64,000 nucleotides of DNA from Aromatoleum petrolei (GCF_017894385.1 NZ_CP059560.1:2356001-2420000); one strand, 5' to 3'; shown: positions 28,112 through 38,037, counted from the first letter of the stretch. Translations and numbers: made by a program. The notes: a model not told the origin generated them from the sequence alone.

Positions 28112-28820
28112 GGTCGCCGGACTGCAGAAACGCTACAAGGCGCGCACCGTCGTCCACGATGTCGGCTTCGAGGTCGGCAGCGGCGAAGTCGTCGGCCTGC
28201 TGGGCCCCAACGGTGCCGGCAAGACCACCTGCTTCTACATGATCGTGGGCCTCGTACGTGCCGACGGCGGCGACATCCGCCTCGACGACGCCGAGCTCAC
28301 GCACCTGCCCGTGCACGCGCGCGCGCGCCTCGGCCTGTCCTACCTGCCGCAGGAGATGAGCGTGTTCCGCAAGCTCACCGTCGCCGAGAACATCCGGGCG
28401 GTGCTGGAACTGCAGGGGCTGAACAGCGAGCGCGTCGACGAACGCCTCGAGGAACTGCTCGAGGAGTTGGGCATCGCCCATCTGCGCGACAACACCGCGG
28501 TGTCGCTGTCGGGCGGCGAGCGGCGGCGCTGCGAGATTGCGCGCGCGCTGGCGACCGACCCGCGCCTGATCCTGCTCGACGAACCCTTCGCGGGCGTCGA
28601 CCCGATCGCGGTGCTCGACATCCAGAAGATCATCCGCTTCCTGCGTGACCGCGGCATCGGCGTGCTCATCACCGACCACAACGTGCGCGAGACGCTCGGC
28701 ATCTGCAACCGCGCCTACATCATCAGCGAGGGCCGCGTGCTCGCGAGCGGGCGACCCGACGAGATCGTCGCCAACGAACAGGTTCGCCGCGTCTATCTCG
28801 GCGAGCATTTCCGCCTCTGA
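28098..28820 (+). CDS. lptB: LptB, ATPase of the LPS export machine
   Basis: 240 residues. Walker [16 protein letters not shown] (about 34-48), Q-loop [14 protein letters not shown], signature [15 protein letters not shown], Walker [17 protein letters not shown] and the switch His in ITDHNVRET. These are diagnostic of LptB, which powers lipopolysaccharide transfer from the inner membrane by LptFG. It lies just before rpoN, the usual lptB-rpoN order, but no lptA/lptC precede it here; recX does instead. Confidence 0.96.
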   Translation: MSLLKVAGLQKRYKARTVVHDVGFEVGSGEVVGLLGPNGAGKTTCFYMIVGLVRADGGDIRLDDAELTHLPVHARARLGLSYLPQEMSVFRKLTVAENIRAVLELQGLNSERVDERLEELLEELGIAHLRDNTAVSLSGGERRRCEIARALATDPRLILLDEPFAGVDPIAVLDIQKIIRFLRDRGIGVLITDHNVRETLGICNRAYIISEGRVLASGRPDEIVANEQVRRVYLGEHFRL

Positions 28821-28838
28821 TCCTGCCCGCGTAGCCCC

Positions 28839-30284
28839 ATGAAACCGTCCCTCCAGCTCAAGATCTCCCAGCACCTCACGCTGACGCCGCAGCTGCAGCA
28901 GTCGATCAAGCTGCTGCAGCTGTCGACGCTGGAGCTCAACCAGGAGCTGGAACGCTTCCTCCTCGAGAACCCCATGCTCGAGCGCGAGGACGGCGACGGC
29001 AGCGACTTCGCCCCGGGTGCCGCGCAGCCCTCCGGCGAAGCGCCCGACTCCGGCAGCCAGGCCGACACCCCGACGCCCGGCGAGGAGGGGCATGGCGAGG
29101 CCGAACCGGCGAGTTTCGACGAAGCCGGCGAATGGTCGAGCGCGAGCAGTGGTTCGTCGAACCGCGACGATGACGACGACACCGACTTCCAGGAACTGCA
29201 GGCTGCCGGCACCAGCCTGCGCGATCACCTCGACCAGCAGGTGAGCCTGTCGCCGCTGTCGGATCGCGACCGCGCGCTGGTGCGCTTCATCATCGAGGCG
29301 CTCGACGAGGACGGCTACCTCAACCAGTCGCTCGAGGAGCTGCTGCCGCTGCTGCCGCCGGAACTCGAATACGACCTCGACGACCTCTCGATCGCGTTGC
29401 GCCACGTGCAGAACCTCGACCCGGCCGGCATCGGCGCGCGCAACCCGCAGGAATGCCTCAGCCTGCAACTCCGCGCAATGCCGTCGGACCCGACGCGTGA
29501 CCTCGCGCTGAAGATCGTCGACGAGCACCTCGACCTGCTCGCTGAACGCAACTTTCTGCGCATCAAGCGCGCCACCGGCTGCGACGACGACGCACTGCGC
29601 GCCGCGCACGCGCTGATCTGCAGGCTCGATCCGCATCCGGGCTCGCAGCACTCGGTGCAGGAGACGCGCTACATCCTGCCGGATGTCGTCGTGCGCAAGA
29701 TCCGCAACCGCTGGGCCGTCACGCTCAACCCCGAGGCGATGCCCAAGCTGCGCATCAACTCACTGTACGCCAGCATCCTGCAACAGAACCGCGGATCGGG
29801 CGGCGCGCTGACCAGCCAGCTGCAGGAAGCACGCTGGCTAATCAAGAACGTGCAACAGCGTTTCGACACCATCCTGCGGGTTTCGCAGGCGATCGTTGAC
29901 CAGCAGCGACAGTTCTTCGATTATGGTGATGTGGCGATGCGACCCCTGACGTTGAGGGAGATCGCGGACCAGCTCGAACTGCACGAATCGACTGTTTCGC
30001 GGGTCACGACGCAGAAATTCATGGCCACACCGCGCGGCGTGTTCGAACTGAAGTATTTTTTCGGCAGTCACGTTGCCACCGACACCGGTGGGGCGGCCTC
30101 TTCCACGGCGATTCGAGCGCTGATTCGCCAGCTGGTGGAGGCCGAAGACAGGAAAAAGCCCCTGTCCGACGCGAAAATTGCCGAGTTGTTGGGCCAGCAG
30201 GGTATCGTGGTGGCGCGCAGAACGATCGCGAAATACCGCGAGTCACTCAATATTCCGCCGGTCAGCCTGCGCAAAGCGATCTGA
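28839..30284 (+). CDS. rpoN: RpoN, sigma-54 factor
   Basis: 481 residues. Region I (about 1-50) is Gln/Leu-rich (LTPQLQQSIKLLQLS). An acidic region II spans roughly 50-120, followed by the core-binding region, the helix-turn-helix (LREIADQLELHESTVSRV) and the C-terminal RpoN box ARRTIAKYRE. It directs RNA polymerase to -24/-12 promoters that need enhancer-binding proteins, such as those for nitrogen metabolism. It is followed by hpf, ptsN and hprK in the conserved order. Confidence 0.97.
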   Translation: MKPSLQLKISQHLTLTPQLQQSIKLLQLSTLELNQELERFLLENPMLEREDGDGSDFAPGAAQPSGEAPDSGSQADTPTPGEEGHGEAEPASFDEAGEWSSASSGSSNRDDDDDTDFQELQAAGTSLRDHLDQQVSLSPLSDRDRALVRFIIEALDEDGYLNQSLEELLPLLPPELEYDLDDLSIALRHVQNLDPAGIGARNPQECLSLQLRAMPSDPTRDLALKIVDEHLDLLAERNFLRIKRATGCDDDALRAAHALICRLDPHPGSQHSVQETRYILPDVVVRKIRNRWAVTLNPEAMPKLRINSLYASILQQNRGSGGALTSQLQEARWLIKNVQQRFDTILRVSQAIVDQQRQFFDYGDVAMRPLTLREIADQLELHESTVSRVTTQKFMATPRGVFELKYFFGSHVATDTGGAASSTAIRALIRQLVEAEDRKKPLSDAKIAELLGQQGIVVARRTIAKYRESLNIPPVSLRKAI

Positions 30285-30313
30285 AAAACGATCTGACAAT
30301 ACGAGGAAACATC

Positions 30314-30640
30314 ATGAATCTCACCATCACCGGACATCACGTCGAAGTCACCCCCGCGATCCGCGAGTACGTCAATACGAAGCTCGATCGCGTCATCCGC
30401 CATTTCGACAACGTGACCAGCGTCAGCGTGATCCTGTCGGTGGAGAAGCTGCGCCAGAAGGCGGAAGTGACGCTGCACGTGCGCGGCAAGGACATCTACG
30501 TCGAGAGCGAGGACGCCGACCTGTATGCAGCCATCGACAGCATGGCCGACAAGCTCGACCGCCAGGTTCTCAAGTACAAGGCCAAGAACAACGACCACGG
30601 CCACGACACGCTGAAGCACCAGCAACCGACCGAGCTGTGA
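30314..30640 (+). CDS. hpf: Hpf, ribosome hibernation-promoting factor (short form)
   Basis: 108 residues, beta-alpha-beta-beta-beta-alpha fold of the Hpf/YfiA family without the long C-terminal dimerisation domain. It begins MNLTITGHHVEVTPAIREYV. It binds the decoding centre of idle ribosomes and helps form 100S dimers. GAGGAAAC precedes the ATG. It follows rpoN by 29 bases. Confidence 0.94.
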   Translation: MNLTITGHHVEVTPAIREYVNTKLDRVIRHFDNVTSVSVILSVEKLRQKAEVTLHVRGKDIYVESEDADLYAAIDSMADKLDRQVLKYKAKNNDHGHDTLKHQQPTEL

Positions 30641-30674
30641 TCCTTTAATTCACGCCGAGGGACCGGGGTGTGTT

Positions 30675-30680
30675 TATAAT
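30675..30680 (+). promoter_or_regulatory. -10 box of a likely ptsN-hprK promoter
   Basis: A perfect TATAAT within TGTTTATAATTC, 96 bases before ptsN, in the 136-base gap after hpf. TTCACG at 30649 is 20 bases upstream, a poor spacing for a -35 element. Confidence 0.45.
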
Positions 30681-30776
30681 TCGCGCGTTTTCAACCCGCG
30701 CCTGCCGCACACCCCGAGCCTCCTCCCGCATCCGATCGGCAGCGGCACGGCCCGTGTCGTGCAGGTGGTGATCCGC

Positions 30777-31262
30777 ATGAGCCTCATCGCCGAACTCCTG
30801 CCCCCCTCGAACGTCGTCATCGATCTGGACGCCAGCAGCAAGAAGCGTGTTTTCGAACAAGCCGGTCTCCTGTTCGAGAACCATCAGGGCATTGCCCGCA
30901 GCGTCGTCTTCGACAGCCTGTTCTCACGCGAACGCCTCGGCTCGACCGGCCTGGGTCAGGGCATCGCCATTCCCCACGGCCGCATCAAGGGCCTGAAGGA
31001 AGCCGCCGGCGCCTTCCTGCGCCTCTCGGCCCCAGTGCAGTTCGACGCTCCCGACGGCCGCCCCGTGACGATGCTGTTCGTGTTGCTCGTGCCCGAGCAG
31101 GCCAACGAAACCCACCTGCAGCTGCTGTCCGAGCTTGCGCAGATGTTCAGCGACCGCGACTTCCGCGAACAACTGCAGAACGCGCCCGACGTCGCGACGA
31201 TCCATACGCTGTTTGCCTCCTGGGGTCCGCATGCGGCAGACCAGCGTCGCGCGGCTGTATGA
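30777..31262 (+). CDS. ptsN: PtsN, nitrogen-PTS enzyme IIA
   Basis: 161 residues, EIIA-Ntr domain. The phosphorylated histidine is His67 in GIAIPHGRIKG. PtsN is the end of the PTS-Ntr phosphorelay and regulates potassium uptake and nitrogen/carbon balance by protein contact. I prefer the ATG at 30777 (AGGTGG upstream); an open frame adds six codons. The last 32 bases overlap hprK, suggesting coupled translation. Confidence 0.95.
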   Translation: MSLIAELLPPSNVVIDLDASSKKRVFEQAGLLFENHQGIARSVVFDSLFSRERLGSTGLGQGIAIPHGRIKGLKEAAGAFLRLSAPVQFDAPDGRPVTMLFVLLVPEQANETHLQLLSELAQMFSDRDFREQLQNAPDVATIHTLFASWGPHAADQRRAAV

Positions 31263-32172
31263 CCTGCACCGCGAACGGCTGGAGCTGACGCACGTCAGCG
31301 GCCGGCTGGACCGGGTCATCTCGGTCAACGAAGAGCGTATCTGGCCGGCCGACCTCGTCGGCCACCTGAACCTGATCCATCCGACGCGCATCCAGATCCT
31401 CGGCGCGGCCGAGCTCTCGTGGGCGCAGCGGCATTCGCGCGAAAAGGTCGCCCACCACCTCACCGAAATCATCGGTGCACGCCCGCCGGCGATCATCGTC
31501 GCCGACGGCTGCAGGATCCCCGACATCCTGAACGGCATCTGCGAGCACGCAGAGGTCGCCCTGATCACGACGCCACAACCGTCGGCGAGCGTGATCGACC
31601 AGTTGCGCCTGTACATGTCGCGCGAGCTCGCCGAGAAGGTCTCGCTGCACGGCGTGTTCATGGACGTGCTGGGCGTGGGCGTGTTCATCACCGGCAGCTC
31701 CGGCGCCGGCAAGTCCGAGCTGGCCCTGGAACTCATCTCGCGCGGCCACGGGCTGGTCGCCGATGACATCGTCGAATTCTCGCGCATCGCGCCAACGGTG
31801 CTCGAGGGGCGGTGCCCGGAGATGCTCAAGGACTTCATCGAGGTGCGCGGCCTGGGCATCCTCAACATTCGCACGATTTTCGGCGAGACCGCCTGCCGGC
31901 GAAAGATGCGCCTGCGCCTGATCGTGCACCTCGAGCGCCGCCTGCCGGGCCAGTCCGATCCCTCGCGCCTGCCGGTGCAACGCGAGACACAGGACATCCT
32001 CGGTGTACAGGTGATCCGCACGACGCTGCCCGTCGCCGCGGGGCGCAACATCGCGGTGCTGCTCGAGGCCGCTGTGCGCTCGACCATCCTGCAACTGCGC
32101 GGGATCGATTCAACGCAGGAATTCATCGACCGTCAGCAACGCCTGCTCGACGCCGACGGGGAAACCCTCTAA
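31231..32172 (+). CDS. hprK: HprK, HPr kinase/phosphorylase
   Basis: 313 residues. The N-terminal domain has the S-W-A-Q-R-H-S-R-E-K loop. The C-terminal kinase domain has Walker A GSSGAGKSE (about 155-163) and the HprK signature around E-V-R-G-L-G-I-L-N-I-R. It phosphorylates and dephosphorylates HPr on Ser. In beta-proteobacteria hprK usually follows ptsN, often with rapZ next; here ilvA follows. Confidence 0.95.
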   Translation: MRQTSVARLYDLHRERLELTHVSGRLDRVISVNEERIWPADLVGHLNLIHPTRIQILGAAELSWAQRHSREKVAHHLTEIIGARPPAIIVADGCRIPDILNGICEHAEVALITTPQPSASVIDQLRLYMSRELAEKVSLHGVFMDVLGVGVFITGSSGAGKSELALELISRGHGLVADDIVEFSRIAPTVLEGRCPEMLKDFIEVRGLGILNIRTIFGETACRRKMRLRLIVHLERRLPGQSDPSRLPVQRETQDILGVQVIRTTLPVAAGRNIAVLLEAAVRSTILQLRGIDSTQEFIDRQQRLLDADGETL

Positions 32173-32259
32173 GCGGGAACGGCCGGCAAGACTCTTGCCG
32201 CAGTGCCGCATCGGCTGATACGCTCAAGGTCTTTGCGCCGCCCCGCGAAGGCCTCCCCG

Positions 32260-33780
32260 ATGACTGCCGCAACACCGGATTACCTGGAAAAGATCCTCAA
32301 TGCCCGCGTCTACGACGTGGCCGAGGAAACGCCGCTGGACCTCGCCACGAATCTCTCGGAGCGCGTGCACAACCGCGTCTTCCTGAAGCGTGAGGACATG
32401 CAACCGGTGTTCAGCTTCAAGCTGCGCGGCGCGTACAACAAGATGGCGCACCTGTCGCCGCAGGCCCTCAAGCGCGGCGTGATCTGCGCCTCGGCAGGCA
32501 ACCACGCGCAGGGTGTCGCACTTTCGGCACAGCGCATGGGCGTGCGCGCGGTGATCGTGATGCCGACCTCGACGCCGCTGATCAAGGTCGAGGCGGTCAA
32601 GGCGCGCGGCGGCGAGGTGGTGCTGGCCGGCGACTCCTATTCCGACGCCTATGCCCACGCGGTCGAGCTCGAGAAGACCGAGAAACTGACCTTCGTCCAT
32701 CCCTACGACGACCCGGACGTAATCGCCGGCCAGGGCACGATCGGCATGGAGATCCTGCGCGCGCACCCGGACCCGATCCACGCAGTGTTCTGCGCCGTCG
32801 GCGGCGGCGGCCTGATCGCCGGCGTGGCGGCTTATATCAAGCGCCTGCGCCCGGAAACGAAAATCATCGGCGTCGAGACCGTGGACGCCGATGCAATGAC
32901 GCGCTCGCTCGCCGAAGGCCGGCGTGTCGTGCTCGACCAGGTCGGGCTGTTCGCCGACGGCACGGCGGTGAAGCAGGTCGGCGAGGAAACCTTCCGCCTG
33001 TGCCAGCAGTACGTCGACGAGATGGTCCTGGTCGACAACGACGCGATCTGCGCCGCGCTCAAGGACGTGTTCGAGGACACGCGCTCCATCCTCGAGCCAT
33101 CGGGCGCGCTCGCCGTGGCCGGAGCGAAGGAATACGCAAAGCGCCACAACCTGCACGGCAAGAATCTCGTCGCGGTGGCATCCGGCGCGAACATGAACTT
33201 CGACCGCCTGCGCTTCGTCGCCGAGCGCGCCGAGGTCGGCGAGCAGCGCGAGGCGGTGTTCGCGGTAACGATCCCGGAGCGGCCGGGTTCCTTCCGCAAA
33301 TTCTGCAGCCTGGTCGGCAACCGCCACATCACCGAGTTCAACTACCGCTACGCCGATCCGCAGCGCGCGCACATCTTCGTCGGCGTGGCGGTGCATAACC
33401 GCGCCGAGGCCACGCGCGTGGTCGAGATGCTGGAACGCCACGAACTACCGGCGGTGGACCTCACCGACGACGAGATGGCGAAGAGCCACATCCGCTACAT
33501 GGTGGGCGGACACGCGCCGCATGTGAGCAACGAGCTGATCTACCGCTTCGAATTTCCCGAGCGCCCCGGCGCGCTGATGAACTTCCTCACCAGCCTGCAT
33601 TCGGACTGGAACATCAGCCTGTTCCACTACCGCAACCACGGCTCAGACTTCGGCCGCGTGCTGGTCGGCATGCAGGTGCCGCCCGAGGACAAGGGCGCCT
33701 TCCAGGACTTTCTCGACCGACTCGGTTACGAATACGCGGACGAGTCGGCCAACCCCGCCTACCGCATGTTCCTCGGCTGA
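32260..33780 (+). CDS. ilvA: IlvA, biosynthetic threonine ammonia-lyase
   Basis: 506 residues. The PLP-binding Lys is in F-S-F-K-L-R-G-A-Y-N (about 47-56). The glycine-rich phosphate loop is VGGGGLIAGVAAYI. Two C-terminal ACT-like regulatory domains (about 330-410 and 420-505) mark the isoleucine-inhibited anabolic form. It deaminates threonine to 2-oxobutanoate. The start MTAATPDYLEK is chosen over an upstream extension. The 3' end overlaps the convergent cyclo-ligase gene by 22 bases. Confidence 0.95.
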   Translation: MTAATPDYLEKILNARVYDVAEETPLDLATNLSERVHNRVFLKREDMQPVFSFKLRGAYNKMAHLSPQALKRGVICASAGNHAQGVALSAQRMGVRAVIVMPTSTPLIKVEAVKARGGEVVLAGDSYSDAYAHAVELEKTEKLTFVHPYDDPDVIAGQGTIGMEILRAHPDPIHAVFCAVGGGGLIAGVAAYIKRLRPETKIIGVETVDADAMTRSLAEGRRVVLDQVGLFADGTAVKQVGEETFRLCQQYVDEMVLVDNDAICAALKDVFEDTRSILEPSGALAVAGAKEYAKRHNLHGKNLVAVASGANMNFDRLRFVAERAEVGEQREAVFAVTIPERPGSFRKFCSLVGNRHITEFNYRYADPQRAHIFVGVAVHNRAEATRVVEMLERHELPAVDLTDDEMAKSHIRYMVGGHAPHVSNELIYRFEFPERPGALMNFLTSLHSDWNISLFHYRNHGSDFGRVLVGMQVPPEDKGAFQDFLDRLGYEYADESANPAYRMFLG

Positions 33781-34367
33781 GCGGGAAACGCGCCCGCCTC
33801 GGTGACGATCCAGTCCATCGGGCGGTCGTGCGACTGCGGCCACACGTCGTCCACCCGCGCAAATTCGAAACCCAGCCCCACCGCGACCGGATCCATGACT
33901 GCCAGGGTGCGGTCGAAATAGCCACCACCGTAGCCGACGCGGTAGCCTGCGGCGTCGAAGGCATTGCACGGGACGAGAATCATGTCGGGAACGACCGGCT
34001 CGCCTTCGGCCGGATGCGGGATGCCGTGGCGGTCGAGTGGCATCTCCATGCCGGGAGTCCAGCGACGAAACTCCATCGGGCCGGCCTGGTGCGGCACCAC
34101 GGGCAGCAGCGCGACGCGCGCGCTGTCCGCCGCCAGCCAGTGCGTGACCCAGACGCGCAGATCCGGCTCGCCACGGTAGGGCCAGCAGAAGCCCAGCGAG
34201 GTCGGGGCCTGGCGAGCGACGAGTTCGCCGAGGTGGGTTTCGAGATGGCGCATCAGCGCCGCGCGATGCGTCGCGGTGAGCGCCTGTCGCGCAGCGATGG
34301 TGCGGGCACGCAGGGCGCGGCGCTGTTCGGCCGGATCGGAGGCGGAGGCGGCAGGAGCAATATTCAC
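33759..34367 (-). CDS. 5-formyltetrahydrofolate cyclo-ligase
   Basis: 202 residues. N-terminal basic helix RRALRARTIAARQAL, the substrate loop P-V-V-P-D-M-I-L-V-P, and the nucleotide motif RVGYGGGYFDRTLA are the family marks. It converts 5-formyl-THF to 5,10-methenyl-THF with ATP. I start at GTG 34367 (VNIAPAASAS), the first start that includes the whole domain; the frame is open further upstream, but there it is antisense to the transglycosylase gene. It is divergent from the lytic transglycosylase gene with 39 bases between starts. Confidence 0.88.
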   Translation of the reverse strand: MNIAPAASASDPAEQRRALRARTIAARQALTATHRAALMRHLETHLGELVARQAPTSLGFCWPYRGEPDLRVWVTHWLAADSARVALLPVVPHQAGPMEFRRWTPGMEMPLDRHGIPHPAEGEPVVPDMILVPCNAFDAAGYRVGYGGGYFDRTLAVMDPVAVGLGFEFARVDDVWPQSHDRPMDWIVTEAGAFPAQPRNMR

Positions 34368-34406
34368 TGTGGTATGGTCGGACTGATCGAAAGGGGATGG
34401 TAAGGG

Positions 34407-36338
34407 ATGGCAAAGGGTTTGTGGGCGGCGCTGGCCTTCGTGCTGGCGGGCCTGACGCAGGGCGCCCACGGGCAGGACGGCGACGATCGCATTCTGGCGG
34501 CGCGCGAGGCGCTGCGCACCGGCGACCGTGCAACGCTGGAACGCCTCGCGGCCGAGCGCGAGCCGCACGTGCTCGATCTCTACGTACGCTACTGGCGCCT
34601 CACCAACATCCTGGCCCGCCCCGAGCCCCCGCCCGTCGAGGAACTGAACGAATTCCTGCTGCGCGAACCCGACAGCCTGCTCGCCGAGCGGCTGCGCGCC
34701 GACTGGCTGCGGCGCATGGCGCGCGAACTGGACTGGAGCGGCTTCCTGCGGGTCTACGCGGACCTGCGCGAACCGGATGCCGAACTGCGCTGCCTGCAGC
34801 GCAACGCGCGTCTGGAGTCGGGCGACCTGAGCGTGCTGGACGAGGTGCGCGCACGCTGGTTGGAGCTCGCGGACAACCATAACGCCTGCGAGCCGGTGTT
34901 CCGAACGCTGGCGCTGGCCGGGCACATCGGCAGCGACGAGCTCTGGTGGCGCGTGCGACGGCAGGTCGACAGCCGCAGCCCGTCGAACGCACGCGCCACG
35001 CTATCGTGGATGCCGGGCGCAGACGCGCCTCCACTCGCCGACTTTGACCGCATGATGAAAAGCCCGGCCGCCTGGCTGGACCGCCTGCCGGTGAACTTCA
35101 CCGCGTCGCGCGCGGGACGCGAGCTGGCACTGGCGGCGCTGGCGCGTGTCGCGCGCGAGGACGTGTCGTCCGCCTACGCGCGCTTCGCGCGCATCGAGGA
35201 GCGACTGGGCGCCGACGAGCGCGCCTACATCCACGCGACGCTCGGCCACCACGGCTCCTTGCAGGGCTCGCCGGGGGCGGTGCGCTGGTTCCGCGCCGCC
35301 GGCAAGGTGCCGATGAGCGCCGAGCAGCGCGCCTGGCGCGTGCGCGCCGAGCTGCGCGTCGAGGACTGGCGCGGCGTGCAGGCGGCGATCGAGGGGCTCG
35401 CCGCGACCGAGCAGACGCAGCCGGAATGGACCTACTGGCTCGGACGCGCACTGGCCGCGCAGAACCGGCCGGCCGACGCGGCGGCGCTGTACCAGCGCAT
35501 CGCCGGACAGCCCAGCTTTTATGGCATCCTCGCCGGTGAGGAGCTCGGCAGCCTCTTTGCCGCGCCCGTGCGCAACGGTAACGTCACGGCCGAGGACGTG
35601 GCACGCGCCGAGGCCGATCCCGGCCTGCGCCGCGCCCTCGCGCTGTACCGGCTGGAGATGCGTACCGAGGGCATGCGCGAATGGAACTGGTCGCTACGCG
35701 GCCGTGACGAGGCCTTCCTGGTCGCCGCGGCGCGGCTTGCGCTGCGCAACGAGATCTACGACCGCGCAATCAATACCGCCGAGCGCACCGACCCGCAGGC
35801 GAACTATGACCTGCGCTTCCTCACGCCATATCGCCAACTCATCGAGCCGCAGGTGCGCCAGCAGGGACTGGACATGGCCTGGGTATATGGCCTGATGCGT
35901 CAGGAAAGCCGCTTCATCGCGCCGGCACGCTCGGGCGCGGGCGCCCAGGGCCTGATGCAGGTGATGCCGGCGACGGGCAAGTGGGTCGCCCGCAAGATCG
36001 GCCTCACCGGCTACCACCCCGGCATGCTGACCAACCCCGACACCAACGTGCTGCTGGGAACAAGCTACATGCGCCTGATCCTCGAAGATCTCGACGAACA
36101 TCCGGTGCTTGCGTCCGCCGGCTACAATGCCGGACCGGGACGCGCACGCAAATGGCGTGACGAACGTCCGCTCGAAGGCGCGATCTATGCGGAGACGATC
36201 CCCTTCGACGAAACACGTGACTACGTAAAGAAGGTGATGGCGAACGCGGTGATCTATGCCGCCATGCTGGAGGCGAAGCCGCAGTCGCTGAAGACACGCC
36301 TCGGCACGATCTCGCCGCGGCTGGCGGCGGAGCCCTAG
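34407..36338 (+). CDS. slt: Soluble lytic murein transglycosylase (Slt family)
   Basis: 643 residues with a signal peptide (about 1-22, ending GAHG), a long alpha-helical superhelical ring domain (about 30-460) and a C-terminal lysozyme-like SLT domain. The catalytic Glu is E500 in MRQESRF, and A-x-G-L-M-Q-V-M-P-A-T follows. It cleaves glycan strands in the periplasm forming 1,6-anhydromuramyl ends. It is similar in length to E. coli Slt70. Confidence 0.93.
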   Translation: MAKGLWAALAFVLAGLTQGAHGQDGDDRILAAREALRTGDRATLERLAAEREPHVLDLYVRYWRLTNILARPEPPPVEELNEFLLREPDSLLAERLRADWLRRMARELDWSGFLRVYADLREPDAELRCLQRNARLESGDLSVLDEVRARWLELADNHNACEPVFRTLALAGHIGSDELWWRVRRQVDSRSPSNARATLSWMPGADAPPLADFDRMMKSPAAWLDRLPVNFTASRAGRELALAALARVAREDVSSAYARFARIEERLGADERAYIHATLGHHGSLQGSPGAVRWFRAAGKVPMSAEQRAWRVRAELRVEDWRGVQAAIEGLAATEQTQPEWTYWLGRALAAQNRPADAAALYQRIAGQPSFYGILAGEELGSLFAAPVRNGNVTAEDVARAEADPGLRRALALYRLEMRTEGMREWNWSLRGRDEAFLVAAARLALRNEIYDRAINTAERTDPQANYDLRFLTPYRQLIEPQVRQQGLDMAWVYGLMRQESRFIAPARSGAGAQGLMQVMPATGKWVARKIGLTGYHPGMLTNPDTNVLLGTSYMRLILEDLDEHPVLASAGYNAGPGRARKWRDERPLEGAIYAETIPFDETRDYVKKVMANAVIYAAMLEAKPQSLKTRLGTISPRLAAEP

Positions 36339-36371
36339 GGACTCGTCGGCCCCGCACAAGGAGGCAGCAAC

Positions 36372-37340
36372 ATGAAACTGGAACGCGTCGTACTCGTCGG
36401 CGGCACCGGGTTTGTGGGTCGCGCCATTGCAAACCGCCTGTCGCGCGAAGGCGTGGCCGTGCAGGTGCCCACGCGGCGCTATACCCATGCGGGCGCACTG
36501 CTGCCGATTCCGACGGTCGAGGTGGTACAGGCCGACGTCCATGACCCGGCGAGCTTGTCGCAGCTGTTCGCCGGCGCGGACGCCGTCGTGAACCTCGTCG
36601 GCATCCTGCACTCGCGGCCGGGCAAGCCCTATGGTCCCGACTTTGCACGGGCCCACGTCGAGCTGCCGCGCAAGATCGTCGCAGCCTGCCAGGCGGCCGG
36701 TGTCGCGCGTCTCGTGCACATCAGCGCGCTCGGCGCGGCGGCCGACGGTCCGTCCGAATACCAGCGCTCCAAGGCCGCCGGAGAGGAGGCGATACGCGCA
36801 GCCGGAGATGCCCCCGCATGGACGATTCTGCGCCCGTCGGTGATCTTCGGCCGCGAGGACAACTTCCTCAACATGTTCGTGCGCCTCGCGCGACTCTTTC
36901 CCGTGCTGCCGCTCGCGGGCGCGCATGCGCGCTTCCAGCCGGTGCATGTCGATGACGTCGCCGAGGTCGTGTGGCGCAGTCTCACCGAACCCTCGGCGCG
37001 CAGCCAGACTTACGAAGTGGCGGGGCCAAAGGTGTACACGCTGCGCGAGCTGGTCGAATACGTCAGCGAGCTCTCCGGCCGTCCGCGCCCGGTGATCGCG
37101 CTGCCCGAGGGCCTCGCGCTGCTGCAGGCGCGGCTGATGGAGTTCGCGCCGCAACCGCTGATGAGCCGCGACAACGTGCGCTCGATGCGCGTCGACAACG
37201 TCGCCGGCGGCGCCCCCCTGCCCTTCGGCCTGCAGCCCGCCGGGCTCGAGGGGCTCGCGCCGACCTGGATCGGCGAGGGGCATCTGCGCGCCCGCTACTA
37301 CCCGATGCGCAGCCGTGCGCGCCGTCCGCGCCACGGCTGA
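36372..37340 (+). CDS. NDUFA9-like NAD(P)-binding epimerase-family protein
   Basis: 322 residues, atypical short-chain dehydrogenase fold. The dinucleotide motif is VGGTGFVGRAI (about 9-19). The segment N-L-V-G-I-L-x-S-R-P and H-I-S-A-L-G-A are shared with the complex I NDUFA9/39-kDa subunit group. The catalytic Tyr-Lys pair appears as Y-Q-R-S-K. The physiological role in bacteria is uncertain; it may be a quinone- or lipid-linked oxidoreductase. It is followed by a GST gene after 40 bases. Confidence 0.82.
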   Translation: MKLERVVLVGGTGFVGRAIANRLSREGVAVQVPTRRYTHAGALLPIPTVEVVQADVHDPASLSQLFAGADAVVNLVGILHSRPGKPYGPDFARAHVELPRKIVAACQAAGVARLVHISALGAAADGPSEYQRSKAAGEEAIRAAGDAPAWTILRPSVIFGREDNFLNMFVRLARLFPVLPLAGAHARFQPVHVDDVAEVVWRSLTEPSARSQTYEVAGPKVYTLRELVEYVSELSGRPRPVIALPEGLALLQARLMEFAPQPLMSRDNVRSMRVDNVAGGAPLPFGLQPAGLEGLAPTWIGEGHLRARYYPMRSRARRPRHG

Positions 37341-37380
37341 GCCTTCTGCTGCACCCCGACACCCCCACGGAGACGAGCGC

Positions 37381-38037
37381 ATGAAACTGATCATCGGCAA
37401 CAAGAACTATTCGTCCTGGTCCCTGCGTCCCTGGATGGCGGCACGCGCCTGCGGCCAGTCCTTCGAGGAGATCCGCATTCCGCTGTTCATGGAGGGCAGC
37501 CGCGAGCGCATCCTGCAGCACTCGCCCTCGGGCAAGGTGCCCTGCCTGATCGACCACGGCCTCGCGGTATGGGATTCGCTGGCGGTGTGCGAATACCTGG
37601 CGGAGAAGTCTCCCTCGCTGTGGCCGGCCGATCCCGCGGCACGCGCAGTGGCGCGCGCGATCAGCGCGGAAATGCACTCGAGCTTCCAGGATCTGCGCGA
37701 GAACATGCCGATGAACATCCGCAAGGACTACGCCGGCAAGGGCCGCACGCCCGGCGTCGACGCCAACATCGCACGCATCGAGGCGATCTGGAACGACTGC
37801 CGCGCGCGCTTCGGGACGAAGGCAAACCCGGGCGGACCGTATCTCTTCGGCGCCTTCTCGATCGCCGACGCGATGTATGCCCCGGTGTGCTTCCGCTTCA
37901 AGACCTACGGCGTGCAGCCGGCCGGTGCCGCCGGCGAGTATCTCGCGGCGATGCTCGCGCATCCGGCGATGAAGGAATGGGAGGCGGCGGCGCGCACAGA
38001 GACCGAATCCATCCCCGCCGAGGACCTGTACGGTTGA
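37381..38037 (+). CDS. Glutathione S-transferase
   Basis: 218 residues. The N-terminal thioredoxin fold (MKLIIGNKNYSSWSLRPWM) has the Ser-rich active-site turn S-S-W-S-L-R-P-W. G-K-V-P-C-L-I-D follows, then a helical C-terminal domain. The N-terminal pattern is that of the YfcF/zeta-like group. The substrate is unknown. The stop shares one base with the cca start (TGATG). Confidence 0.88.
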   Translation: MKLIIGNKNYSSWSLRPWMAARACGQSFEEIRIPLFMEGSRERILQHSPSGKVPCLIDHGLAVWDSLAVCEYLAEKSPSLWPADPAARAVARAISAEMHSSFQDLRENMPMNIRKDYAGKGRTPGVDANIARIEAIWNDCRARFGTKANPGGPYLFGAFSIADAMYAPVCFRFKTYGVQPAGAAGEYLAAMLAHPAMKEWEAAARTETESIPAEDLYG

